Source: Variovorax paradoxus
Lineage (GTDB): Bacteria > Pseudomonadota > Gammaproteobacteria > Burkholderiales > Burkholderiaceae_C
Assembly (NCBI RefSeq): GCF_030815975.1
Contig: NZ_JAUSXL010000002.1
Location: 930,001-994,000, forward strand
Direction of reading: 5' to 3'
DNA length: 64,000 bases
The notes beneath the pieces are model-generated. The model worked only from the letters and a program-made list of their open reading frames with translations. It was not told the origin of the DNA and did not search any database. This document shows positions 1 to 8,863 of the stretch, one piece after another. A program made the position numbers and the translations under genes. The first letter of the stretch is position 1. The number at the start of each line of letters is the position of its first letter.

Positions 1-570
1 TCCCGGCTGCTGCACCGTACGCGGCGCGTAGCCGAAACGAAGGCCCGATGCCTCGACCTGCGCGACGCGCTGGGCGAGGAACTGCGGCGACCAGAGATAA
101 GGCACCTCGAACACCGGGCAGCGATGCATGGTGCGCATCATGGGCGTGAACACTGCGTCCTTGGGCAGCAGCCACACCTCGTCGCAGCGGTCGGGCCTGC
201 TGAAGTGGCCCTTGTCGGTGAACACGATCGGCTCCACCAGCCCCACGAAAGGCTGCCCCACGCAATGGAACACCACGCGGCCGCCGCAGGCGCGGAAATA
301 GGAGAGCCATTGCACATCGAGCGCACCGGCCATCTCGATGACCACGTCCAGCGCGCCGGTCAGATCCCGTGCCCGCCCGAAGCCCAGGCCCATGGCGGCA
401 ACGTCGACCTGGGGCGGCATGCTCGGTTGGTCGCCGACATCGACCAGGGTCACGGATTCGACGAACTCGATGCGTTGGAGCAGCCGGGCGAGAAACAGGA
501 CGTTCTGCCCCATCCCGTTTTCCCAGATGTTCTGGCCAGCGTGAGTCAGGACTGAAATACCAACGCGCAT
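1..570 (-). CDS. DUF2827 family protein, putative glycosyltransferase (3' end outside window)
   Basis: The reverse strand is open for 190 codons from an ATG at 570 to the window edge, so only the N-terminal half is visible. It begins MRVGISVLTHAG and contains IWENGMGQNVLFLA, which matches the same place in the protein at 8864-9982 (LWNNGIKQNAVFLA). Later blocks also match: a DEVW-LP segment and a P-LWSP segment. The two are therefore paralogs. DUF2827 has no assigned function that I know of. The alternating N-terminal beta/alpha pattern suggests a GT-B-like fold, which is inference. The start lies 17 bp after the adhesin stop codon on the same strand with no clear ribosome binding site, so it is probably co-transcribed and translationally coupled to the adhesin. 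A role in adhesin modification is inferred from this position only. Confidence 0.8.
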   Translation of the reverse strand, partial: MRVGISVLTHAGQNIWENGMGQNVLFLARLLQRIEFVESVTLVDVGDQPSMPPQVDVAAMGLGFGRARDLTGALDVVIEMAGALDVQWLSYFRACGGRVVFHCVGQPFVGLVEPIVFTDKGHFSRPDRCDEVWLLPKDAVFTPMMRTMHRCPVFEVPYLWSPQFLAQRVAQVEASGLRFGYAPRTVQQPG

Positions 571-587
571 ACCGATTCAGCGGCTTG

Positions 588-3500
588 TTACTTCCACTTC
601 CAGCCGATGCCAGCGTTGATGCCCCATTCCTTGCCCGTGGTCGTCAGACCCGCGCCCCAGGACATCTTGCCGTCGTCGGACAGCGCCTTGAAGTTCAGTG
701 CCACGGCGCCGTAGCCCTTGTAATTGCCAAGACCCACGCCCACGGTCTTCTCGCCGGGATACAGTGTCGGCAGATACGTTCCCGACATGGCAAAGGCCAT
801 GGCCGTGCCCGAGTAGGCGATGCGGGCCACGCTGCCGACCTGACTCTGCACCTGGTTCAATTGGCCGAGGTTGACGGCGTCCGTCGGCAGGATGCCCGGC
901 GCCACATTGCTGATGCGCGTACCGCCCGGTGCCTGGCCATTGCCCAGCGTGACCTGGTTGTAGTTGACTGAGCCATCCGGGTTGGTCGCGTACTGCACGC
1001 TGCCGGCGGCCACCGTGTTGGAGGCCGCGCGCAGTTGCGCCACGTTGGTCGCATCGCTGTCGGCCGTACCGGCAGCCACGCCGGTGATCTGGCGGTACTG
1101 GCCGTGGGCCGCGTCGCCCACCGACACCGCCGCCTGCGTGCTGGTGGTTGCCTGGATGGCTGCCGCCTGCTGCGCCGTCGCACCCACCGGCACGTAACCG
1201 GCCACGCCCGCCACAGTGGAGGCCACCGAACCCGAGCCCAGCGCAACGCCGCCGCTCTGCTGCACCACCGCGCCAAAGCCGATGGCCGTTCCGCGAGAGA
1301 TGTTCTGCGCTTGGCTCAGTGGCGTGCCGCCGGCATCCGCGCCGTCGCCCACGGCCACACCACCACCACCTGCGCGGGCATTGGCACCGATGGCCTGCGA
1401 GCCTGTGGCCAGCGCACCAGTTCCCATGGCGATCGCATTCACACCCGTGGCCTGTGCGCCGAAACCCACCGCCACCGCATTGTCGGCCGTGGCCCGTGCA
1501 CCGTTGCCAGCCGCAAAGGAGTTGGCGCCGCTGGCCACCGACTGCGGTCCGATCGCCACGGCCTCCTGGCCGGTGGCCTGAGCGTCCGCAGCCGTCGAGT
1601 TGGCGTGGAAGTATTTGGCGCCCTTGTCGTTGATGGTGTTGACGGTCGTGCTCAGGTTGCTGACGTTGACATTCGTCGTGCTCAGGCCGGTCGACAGGCT
1701 GCCGATGCCGGTCGAAGTGGACGTCGACAGACTGCTGATACCGCTCGTCGCGGTGCTCAGGCCCGTTGAGGTCGAAGTCGACAAGCTGGCCACGTTGCTG
1801 TCTGTTGTGCTCAGGCCCGTCGACAGGCTGCTGATGCCGGTCGAAGCGGACGTCGACAGACTGCTGATGCTGCTGGTCGCGGTGCTCAGACCGGTGGACG
1901 TCGAGGTCGACAGGCTGGCCACGTTGCTGTCGGTCGTGCTCAAGCTCGTGGACAGACTGCTGATACCACTGGTCGCGGTGCTCAAGCCAGACGAGGTCGA
2001 CGTGGACAGGCTGCCGATGCTGCTCGTGGCCGTGCTCAGACCCGTAGAGGTCGAGGTCGACAAGCTGGCCACGTTGCTGTCGGTGGTGCTCAGGCTCGTC
2101 GACAGGCTGCTGATGCCGCTGGTCGCGGTGCTCAGGCCCGACAAGGTCGATGTGGACAAGCTGTCGATGCTGCTGGTGGCGGTGCTCAGGCCAGTAGACG
2201 TCGAGGTCGACAGGTTGGCCAGATTACTGTCGGTCGTGCTTAGACCGGTGGACAGGCTGCTGATGCCGGTCGAAGCCGACGTCGACAGACTGCCGATGCT
2301 GCTGGTCGCGGTGCTCAGGCCCGACGAGGTCGAAGTGGACAAACTGGCCACATTGCTGTCTGTCGTGCTCAGCCCCGCCGAAAGGCTGCTAATGCCGGTC
2401 GAAGCCGATGTCGACAAACTTCCGATGCTGCTGGTGGCTGTGCTCAGTCCCGTAGAGGTCGAGGTCGACAAGCTGGCCACATTGCTGTCCGCCGTGCTCA
2501 GAACGGTGGACAGGCTGCTGATGCCGCTGGTGGCGGTGCTCAAGCCAGACGAGGTCGAGGTAGACAAGCTGGCCACGTTGCTGTCTGTCGTGCTTAGACC
2601 GGTGGACAGGCTGTCGATGTTGCTGGTGGCGGTGCTCAGGCCCGTTGACAGGCTGCTGATGCCAGTCGAAGCGGACGTCGACAGACTGCTGATGCCGCTG
2701 GTCGCGGTGCTCAGGCCCGTAGACGTTGATGCGGACAAGATGGCGAGATTGCTGTCGGTCGTGCTCAGGCTGGTCGAAACGCTGCTAATGCCGGTCGAAG
2801 CAGATGTCGACAAACTGCCGATGCTGCTGGTCGCAGTGCTCAGGCCGGTGGACAGGCTGCTGACACCACTGGTCGCAGTGCTCAAGCCAGACGAGGTCGA
2901 TGTGGACAAGCTGTCGATGCTGCTGGTGGCGGTGCTCAGGCCTGTGGAGGTCGAGGTCGACAAGCTCGCTACGTTGCTGTCTGTCGTGCTCAGACCGGTG
3001 GACAAGCTGCTGATACCGCTGGTCGCGGTGCTCAAGCCAGACGAGGTCGACGTGGACAAGCTGTCGATGCTGCTCGTCGCAGTGCTCAGGCCCGACGAGG
3101 TCGACGTGGACAGGCTGTCAATGCTGCTCGTGGCTGTGCTCAGACCCGTAGAGGTCGAGGTCGACAAGCTGGCCACGTTGCTGTCCGTCGTGCTCAGGCC
3201 CGTCGACAGACTGCTGATACCACTGGTCGCGGTGCTCAGGCCCGTTGAAGTCGAAGTGGACAAGCTGGAGACGTTGCTGTCTGTCGTGCTCAGCCCCGTC
3301 GAAAGGCTGTTGATGCCGCTGGTCGCGGTGCTCAGGCCCGACGAGGTCGACGTGGACAAACTGGCCACGTTGCTGTCGGTCGTGCTCAGGCTCGTCGACA
3401 GACTGCTGATGCCACTGGTCGCAGTGCTCAAGCCCGTAGACGTCGAAGTAGACAAACTGGCGACGTTGCCGTCGGTCGTGCTCAGGCCGGTGGACAGGCT

Positions 3501-6500
3501 GCTGATACCACTCGTCGCAGTGCTCAGGCCCGACGAGGTCGACGTGGACAAGCTGGCCACATTGCTGTCTGTCGTGCTCAGGCCTGTGGACAGGCTGCTT
3601 ATACCGCTGGTCGCAGTGCTGAGTCCCGATGAGGTTGAGGTGGACAGGCTGTCGATGCTGCTCGTCGCAGTGCTCAGACCCGACGAGGTTGACGTGGACA
3701 AGCTGTCGATGCTGCTCGTGGCGGTGCTCAGGCCGGTGGACGTCGAGGTCGACAGGCTGGCAACGTTACTGTCGGTCGTGCTCAGACCCGTCGACAGGCT
3801 GTTAATGCCGGTCGAAGTCGACGTCGACAGACTGCTGATACCGCTGGTCGCGGTGCTCAGGCCCGTTGACGTCGAAGTGGACAAGCTGGCAACGTTGCTG
3901 TCCGTCGTGCTCAGGCCCGTCGACAGGCTGCTGATGCCACTGGTCGCAGTGCTTAAGCCAGACGAGGTGGAAGTCGACAAGCTGTCGATGTTGCTCGTCG
4001 CAGTGCTCAGGCCGGTAGACGTCGAGGTCGACAGGCTGGCCACGTTACTGTCGGTCGTGCTCAGGCTCGTCGACAAACTGCTGATGCCACTCGTCGCAGT
4101 GCTCAGGCCCGACGAGGTCGACGTGGACAGGCTGTCGATGCTGCTCGTCGCAGTGCTCAGACCTGTGGAGGTCGAGGTTGACAAGCTGGCCACATTGCTG
4201 TCTGTAGTGCTCAGTCCGGTGGACAGGCTGCTGATACCGCTGGTCGCAGTGCTCAAGCCAGACGAGGTAGAGGTCGACAAGCTATCGATGCTGCTGGTGG
4301 CCGTGCTCAGACCCATGGAGGTCGAGGTAGACAAGCTGGCCAGGTTGCTGTCCGTTGTGCTCAGACCGGTGGACAGGCTGCTGATACCGCTGGTCGCAGT
4401 GCTCAAGCCAGACGAGGTCGACGTGGACAAGCTGTCAATGCTGCTCGTGGCCGTGCTCAGACCCGTAGAGGTTGAGGTGGATAAGCTGGCCGCGTTGCTG
4501 TCCGTCGTGCTCAGTCCTGTCGACAGACTACTGATGCCGCTGGTGGCGGTGCTCAAGCCAGACGAGGTGGAGGTCGACAAGCTGTCGATGCTGCTCGTGG
4601 CCGTGCTCAGACCCGTGGAGGTCGAGGTAGACAAGCTGGCAACGTTACTGTCCGTCGTGCTCAGGCCCGTCGACAGGCTGCTGATACCGCTGGTCGCGGT
4701 GCTCAGGCCCGTTGACGTCGAAGTGGACAAGCTGGCCACGTTACTGTCCGTCGTGCTCAGACCCGTCGACAAACTGCTGATGCCGCTCGTCGCGGTGCTC
4801 AGACCGGTGGACAGGCTACTGATACCACTCGTCGCAGTGCTCAAGCCAGACGAGGTAGAGGTCGACAAGCTGTCAATGCCGCTCGTGGCCGTGCTCAGAC
4901 CCGTGGAGGTCGAGGTCGACAAGCTGGCCACATTGCTGTCGGTCGTGCTTAGACCGGTGGACAGACTGCTGATACCGCTGGTCGCGGTGCTCAAGCCCGT
5001 TGACGTCGAAGTGGACAAGCTGGCAACGTTGCTGTCTGTCGTGCTAAGACCGGTCGACAGGCTGCTGATACTACTGGTCGCGGTGCTCAGGCCCGACGAG
5101 GTCGACGTGGACAAGCTGGCAACGTTGCTGTCGGTCGTGCTCAAGCCCGTCGATAAGCTGCTGATGCCGCTGGTCGCGGTGCTCAGGCCCGATGAGGTCG
5201 ACGTGGACAAGCTGCCGATGCCCGTCGAAGCCGACGTGCTCAGACTGCTCACACCCGTGGACAGCGAGTTGATGCCGGTCGACGTCGAAGTCGACAGCGA
5301 ACTCACGCCAGTGGACAGGCTGCTGATGCCGGTCGAGGTCGACGTGCTCAGGCTGTCGATGCCGGTGGACAGCGAGCTCACACCGGTGGACAAGCTGCCG
5401 ATGCCCGTCGAGGTCGACGTGCTCAGGCTGCTGATACCAGTCGACGTCGAAGTCGACAACGAACTCACACCCGTGGACAGGCTGCTGATGCCCGTCGAGG
5501 TCGACGTACTCAGGCTATCAATGCCGGTGGACAACGAACTCACACCCGTGGATAAGCTGCCGATGCCCGTCGAAGTCGACGTGCTCAGGCTGCTCACGCC
5601 AGTGGACAGCGAGTTGATGCCGGTCGACGTCGAAGTCGACAGCGAACTCACGCCAGTGGATAAGCTGCCGATGCCCGTCGAGGTCGATGTGCTCAGGCTA
5701 TCGATGCCGGTGGACAACGAGCTCACACCAGTGGACAAGCTGCTGATGCCGGTGGAAGTCGATGTGCTCAGGCTGCTCACGCCCGTGGATAGCGAGTTGA
5801 TGCCGGTCGACGTCGAAGTCGACAGCGAACTCACACCCGTGGACAAGCTGCCGATGCCCGTCGAAGTCGACATACTCAGGCTGCTCACGCCGGTGGACAG
5901 CGAGCTGATGCCGGTCGACGTCGAAGTTGACAGCGAACCCACACCGGTGGACAAGCTGCTGATACCCGTCGAGGTGGACGTGCTCAGGCTGCTGATACCA
6001 GTCGACGTGGAAGTCGACAACGAACTCACACCGGTGGACAGACTGCTGATGCCTGTCGAAGCCGACGTGCTCAGGCTATCGATGCCCGTGGACAACGAAC
6101 TCACGCCGGTGGACAAGCTGCCGATGCCAGTCGAGGTCGACGTGCTCAGGCTGCTGATACCAGTCGACGTCGAAGTCGACAGCGAACTCACGCCCGTGGA
6201 CAACGAACTCACACCGGTGGACAGGCTGCTGATGCCGGTGGAGGTCGACGTGCTCAAGCTGCTGATACCCGTCGAGGTCGAAGTCGACAGCGAACTCACG
6301 CCGCTGGACAAGCTGCTGATGCCGGTCGACAACGAACTCACACCCGAGGACAGGCTGCCGATGCCGGTGGAGGTCGACGTGCTCAGGCTATCGATGCCGG
6401 TGGACAGCGAGCTCACGCCCGTGGACAGCGAACTCACGCCGCTGGACAAGCTGCTGATGCCCGTCGAGGTCGACGTACTCAGGCTGCTCACGCCCGTGGA

Positions 6501-8417
6501 CAGCGAGTTAATACCAGTCGACGTCGAAGTCGACAGCGAACTCACGCCAGTGGACAGGCTGCCGATGCCGGTCGAGGTCGATGTGCTCAGGCTATCCATG
6601 CCGGTGGACAGCGAGCTCACGCCCGTGGACAAGCTGCTGATGCCGGTGGAGGTCGAAGTGCTCAGGCTGCTCACGCCTGTGGACAGCGAGTTGATGCCGG
6701 TCGACGTCGAAGTCGACAACGAACTCACACCGGTGGACAGGCTGCTGATGCCCGTCGAGGTCGACGTGCTCAGGCTGCTCACGCCCGTGGACAGCGAGTT
6801 AATACCAGTCGAGGTCGAAGTCGACAGCGAACTCACACCGCTAGACAGGCTGCTGATGCCGGTGGAGGTCGATGTGCTCAGGCTGCTCACGCCCGTGGAT
6901 AGCGAGTTGATGCCGGTCGACGTCGAAGTCGACAGCGAACTTACGCCGCTGGACAAGCTGCTGATGCCAGTCGAGGTCGACGTGCTCAGGCTATCGATGC
7001 CGGTGGACAGCGAGCTCACACCCGTGGACAAGCTGCCGATGCCCGTCGAAGTCGACGTACTCAGGCTGCTCACGCCTGTGGACAGCGAGTTGATACCCGT
7101 CGACGTCGAAGTCGACAGCGAACTCACACCGCTGGACAAGCTGCTGATGCCGGTCGAAGCCGACGTGCTCAGGCTATCGATGCCGGTAGACAGCGAACTC
7201 ACGCCCGTGGACAAGCTGCCGATGCCAGTCGAGGTCGACGTGCTCAAGCTGCTCACGCCTGTGGACAGCGAGTTGATGCCGGTCGACGTCGAAGTTGACA
7301 GCGAACTCACCCCCGTGGACAGGCTACCAATGCCCGTCGAAGCCGACGTGCTCAGGCTGCTCACGCCTGTGGACAGCGAGTTGATGCCCGTCGACGTCGA
7401 AGTCGACAGCGAACTCACGCCAGTGGACAGGCTGCCGATGCCGGAGGAAGTCGACGTGCTCAGGCTATCGATGCCGGTGGACAGCGAGTTCACACCGCTG
7501 GACAAGCTGCTGATCCCCGTCGAAGTCGACGTGCTCAAACTGCTCACACCTGTGGACAGCGAGTTGATACCCGTCGACGTCGAAGTCGACAGCGAACCCA
7601 CACCCGTGGACAAGCTGCCGATGCCCGTCGAAGTCGACGTACTCAGGCTGCTCACGCCAGTGGACAGCGAGCTGATACCCGTCGACGTCGAAGTCGACAA
7701 CGAACTCACACCGGTGGACAAGCTGCTGATGCCCGTCGAGGTCGACGTACTTAGGCTGCTCACGCCCGTGGACAGCGAGCTGATACCAGTCGACGCCGAA
7801 GTCGACAACGAGCTCACACCCGTGGACAAACTGCTGACGCTCGTCGAAGCCGAGGTGGACAGGCTGGAAATGCTGCTGGTCGCAGTGCTCAGGCCCGTGG
7901 AGCTCGAGGTCGAAAGCGAGTAGAGCTGAGAGCCGTTGATGGCATCGGTGCTCGTGGCACTGATCGTGCCGGGGGCGACATTGGTGATCTTGGTGTTGTT
8001 GACACTCAGATTGTTGATTTGCGCGCTGGTATTGACGAAGAGCTCGCCTCCCAGCGAGAGCGACGTTGCACCGGCACTGCCCGAAGAACCATAGAACAGC
8101 ACGCGATTGATCTGGGTGGCTTTGTCGGTCGTCAGACAGTTCGACGATACGATTGCGCTGGTACCGCCCGGGTCCGAGATGGCTTGGCATCCACTGTCGG
8201 TCCCGTCGTTGAAGTACCCCGCGTTGCCCGCACGAACCGGAAATGGCACCCCCAATCCGAACAGCAGAGCGATGGACACGCCGACCATTCCCAAGCGGAA
8301 AACCGATGTGGCAGTCCCTCCTGACTTGCCGCCTTTTCTTCTCGTCTTTGTCAGCTCAGACGCCGCCACCCACGCGCCGAGCGATTCATTCCAGATTGAC
8401 CGATATGACTTGTTCAT
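588..8417 (-). CDS. Giant trimeric autotransporter adhesin (YadA-like, type Vc secretion)
   Basis: This 2609-residue surface adhesin opens with an extended signal peptide region (MNKSYRSIWNESLGAWVAAS, then a basic stretch, a hydrophobic core and a cut near residue 63). A short N-terminal segment with two Cys follows, and then a YadA-type connector near residue 145 (ITNVAPGTISATSTDAINGS). Residues of roughly 168-2253 are a Ser/Thr-rich stalk of SLST repeats. Next come YadA head repeats (AVAIGPQSVASGANS and similar) at about 2265-2400, neck motifs (DSDATNVAQL, LPTDAVNLGQL), and a C-terminal beta-barrel anchor of about 70 residues ending GIGWKWK. The family trimerises, inserts its anchor in the outer membrane and exports its own passenger. 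Placing the head roll on the membrane side of the stalk is unusual. No strong Shine-Dalgarno sequence precedes the ATG. Confidence 0.95.
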   Translation of the reverse strand: MNKSYRSIWNESLGAWVAASELTKTRRKGGKSGGTATSVFRLGMVGVSIALLFGLGVPFPVRAGNAGYFNDGTDSGCQAISDPGGTSAIVSSNCLTTDKATQINRVLFYGSSGSAGATSLSLGGELFVNTSAQINNLSVNNTKITNVAPGTISATSTDAINGSQLYSLSTSSSTGLSTATSSISSLSTSASTSVSSLSTGVSSLSTSASTGISSLSTGVSSLSTSTSTGISSLSTGVSSLSTSTSTGISSLSTGVSSLSTSTSTGIGSLSTGVGSLSTSTSTGINSLSTGVSSLSTSTSTGISSLSSGVNSLSTGIDSLSTSTSSGIGSLSTGVSSLSTSTSTGINSLSTGVSSLSTSASTGIGSLSTGVSSLSTSTSTGINSLSTGVSSLSTSTSTGIGSLSTGVSSLSTGIDSLSTSASTGISSLSSGVSSLSTSTSTGINSLSTGVSSLSTSTSTGIGSLSTGVSSLSTGIDSLSTSTSTGISSLSSGVSSLSTSTSTGINSLSTGVSSLSTSTSTGISSLSSGVSSLSTSTSTGINSLSTGVSSLSTSTSTGISSLSTGVSSLSTSTSTGINSLSTGVSSLSTSTSTGISSLSTGVSSLSTGMDSLSTSTSTGIGSLSTGVSSLSTSTSTGINSLSTGVSSLSTSTSTGISSLSSGVSSLSTGVSSLSTGIDSLSTSTSTGIGSLSSGVSSLSTGISSLSSGVSSLSTSTSTGISSLSTSTSTGISSLSTGVSSLSTGVSSLSTSTSTGISSLSTSTSTGIGSLSTGVSSLSTGIDSLSTSASTGISSLSTGVSSLSTSTSTGISSLSTSTSTGISSLSTGVGSLSTSTSTGISSLSTGVSSLSMSTSTGIGSLSTGVSSLSTSTSTGINSLSTGVSSLSTSTSTGISSLSTGVSSLSTGIDSLSTSTSTGIGSLSTGVSSLSTSTSTGINSLSTGVSSLSTSTSTGIGSLSTGVSSLSTGIDSLSTSTSTGISSLSTGVSSLSTSTSTGISSLSTSTSTGIGSLSTGVSSLSTGIDSLSTSTSTGISSLSTGVSSLSTSTSTGINSLSTGVSSLSTSASTGIGSLSTSTSSGLSTATSGISSLSTGLSTTDSNVASLSTSTSSGLSTATSSISSLSTGLSTTDSNVASLSTSTSTGLSTATSGISSLSTGLSTTDSNVASLSTSTSTGLSTATSGIDSLSTSTSSGLSTATSGISSLSTGLSTATSGISSLSTGLSTTDSNVASLSTSTSTGLSTATSGISSLSTGLSTTDSNVASLSTSTSTGLSTATSSIDSLSTSTSSGLSTATSGISSLSTGLSTTDSNAASLSTSTSTGLSTATSSIDSLSTSTSSGLSTATSGISSLSTGLSTTDSNLASLSTSTSMGLSTATSSIDSLSTSTSSGLSTATSGISSLSTGLSTTDSNVASLSTSTSTGLSTATSSIDSLSTSTSSGLSTATSGISSLSTSLSTTDSNVASLSTSTSTGLSTATSNIDSLSTSTSSGLSTATSGISSLSTGLSTTDSNVASLSTSTSTGLSTATSGISSLSTSTSTGINSLSTGLSTTDSNVASLSTSTSTGLSTATSSIDSLSTSTSSGLSTATSSIDSLSTSTSSGLSTATSGISSLSTGLSTTDSNVASLSTSTSSGLSTATSGISSLSTGLSTTDGNVASLSTSTSTGLSTATSGISSLSTSLSTTDSNVASLSTSTSSGLSTATSGINSLSTGLSTTDSNVSSLSTSTSTGLSTATSGISSLSTGLSTTDSNVASLSTSTSTGLSTATSSIDSLSTSTSSGLSTATSSIDSLSTSTSSGLSTATSGISSLSTGLSTTDSNVASLSTSTSTGLSTATSSIDSLSTSTSSGLSTATSGVSSLSTGLSTATSSIGSLSTSASTGISSVSTSLSTTDSNLAILSASTSTGLSTATSGISSLSTSASTGISSLSTGLSTATSNIDSLSTGLSTTDSNVASLSTSTSSGLSTATSGISSLSTVLSTADSNVASLSTSTSTGLSTATSSIGSLSTSASTGISSLSAGLSTTDSNVASLSTSTSSGLSTATSSIGSLSTSASTGISSLSTGLSTTDSNLANLSTSTSTGLSTATSSIDSLSTSTLSGLSTATSGISSLSTSLSTTDSNVASLSTSTSTGLSTATSSIGSLSTSTSSGLSTATSGISSLSTSLSTTDSNVASLSTSTSTGLSTATSSISSLSTSASTGISSLSTGLSTTDSNVASLSTSTSTGLSTATSGISSLSTSTSTGIGSLSTGLSTTNVNVSNLSTTVNTINDKGAKYFHANSTAADAQATGQEAVAIGPQSVASGANSFAAGNGARATADNAVAVGFGAQATGVNAIAMGTGALATGSQAIGANARAGGGGVAVGDGADAGGTPLSQAQNISRGTAIGFGAVVQQSGGVALGSGSVASTVAGVAGYVPVGATAQQAAAIQATTSTQAAVSVGDAAHGQYRQITGVAAGTADSDATNVAQLRAASNTVAAGSVQYATNPDGSVNYNQVTLGNGQAPGGTRISNVAPGILPTDAVNLGQLNQVQSQVGSVARIAYSGTAMAFAMSGTYLPTLYPGEKTVGVGLGNYKGYGAVALNFKALSDDGKMSWGAGLTTTGKEWGINAGIGWKWK
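1660..5229 (-). repeat. Adhesin stalk repeat zone B (32- and 18-residue units)
   Basis: This is the C-terminal half of the stalk, about residues 1064-2253. It uses a different unit, approximately LSTATSGISSLSTG followed by LSTTDSNVASLSTSTSTG. That makes 32 residues (18+14), mixed with 18-residue variants such as LSTATSSIDSLSTSTSSG. The sharp change of unit near base 5230 implies that the two zones were amplified and homogenised separately. A conserved TTDSN(V/L)A signature marks this zone and is absent from zone A. Confidence 0.85.
5230..7915 (-). repeat. Adhesin stalk repeat zone A (18-residue units)
   Basis: This is the N-terminal half of the stalk, about residues 168-1063. The dominant unit is SLSTSTSTGISSLSTGVS, 18 residues or 54 bp. 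It is interrupted by 7-residue insertions such as SLSTGID. The spacing of L, V and I fits a heptad (7) plus a hendecad (11), which is compatible with a trimeric coiled coil whose surface is almost entirely Ser, Thr and Gly. Copies are near-identical at DNA level, so unequal recombination or replication slippage could change stalk length. Boundaries are approximate. Confidence 0.85.
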
Positions 8418-8863
8418 GAAAAGAGGACTTAAGAGATCGCTTTTTGAAGACGCGGAAGACCAGAAGCCTTACGCCCGCGTTGGACAAACGCTGCGATGAG
8501 GCCTCGCGGATTGATATGAATGAATGAACGAAGGAAGTGGCGCGAATCGCACCGAAGAAGAACGGTTGCGCGCGCGGTCACATGAACTACCCTTATCGCG
8601 ACGCGACTACACGACGAAGCGGGTTTTCCAAGAGCTCATTGGCCGGCTTTGCCAACCCCCTCTTCCTGCATAGGTATGAATCTTGTAACGATAGTATTCA
8701 GATGCTTGAGGTGTTCAAAGACGACCGATGCCTGACAGCGCAGCAGTAATGACAAGCAGTGCAAGCGCGTCGTTGCAATCCGGAATCGACAACAGCCCCT
8801 TCCCCTTGCTCATGGTGGGATGTGCACTAATTCACAAATCTTCTCGACCGTCCGGAAAACTAC
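8418..8863. other. Divergent intergenic region between the adhesin and a DUF2827 gene
   Basis: These 446 bp separate two divergent genes and must carry promoters for both. The section around 8665-8720 is AT-richer than the rest of the window. I could not pick convincing -35/-10 pairs or an operator. A 70-codon open frame at 8537-8749 has no good ribosome binding site or recognisable features, and I do not call it. Lower GC than the flanks is compatible with acquired DNA but does not prove it. Confidence 0.5.

Noticed and set aside
1660..7915. CRISPR-like or satellite array
   Set aside because: The repeats have no unique spacers and are in-frame coding units of an adhesin.
1600..7923. A 2107-codon open frame on the + strand opposite the adhesin stalk
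   Set aside because: It is a mirror of the repeats: the SLST-type codons read in reverse give Leu/Val/Asp/Glu codons without stops. Its protein is a monotonous repeat with no signal, fold or ribosome binding site. The sense strand has a full adhesin with signal and anchor.
8537..8749. 70-codon open frame in the adhesin intergenic region
   Set aside because: No ribosome binding site, no motif, unusual composition; more likely regulatory DNA.
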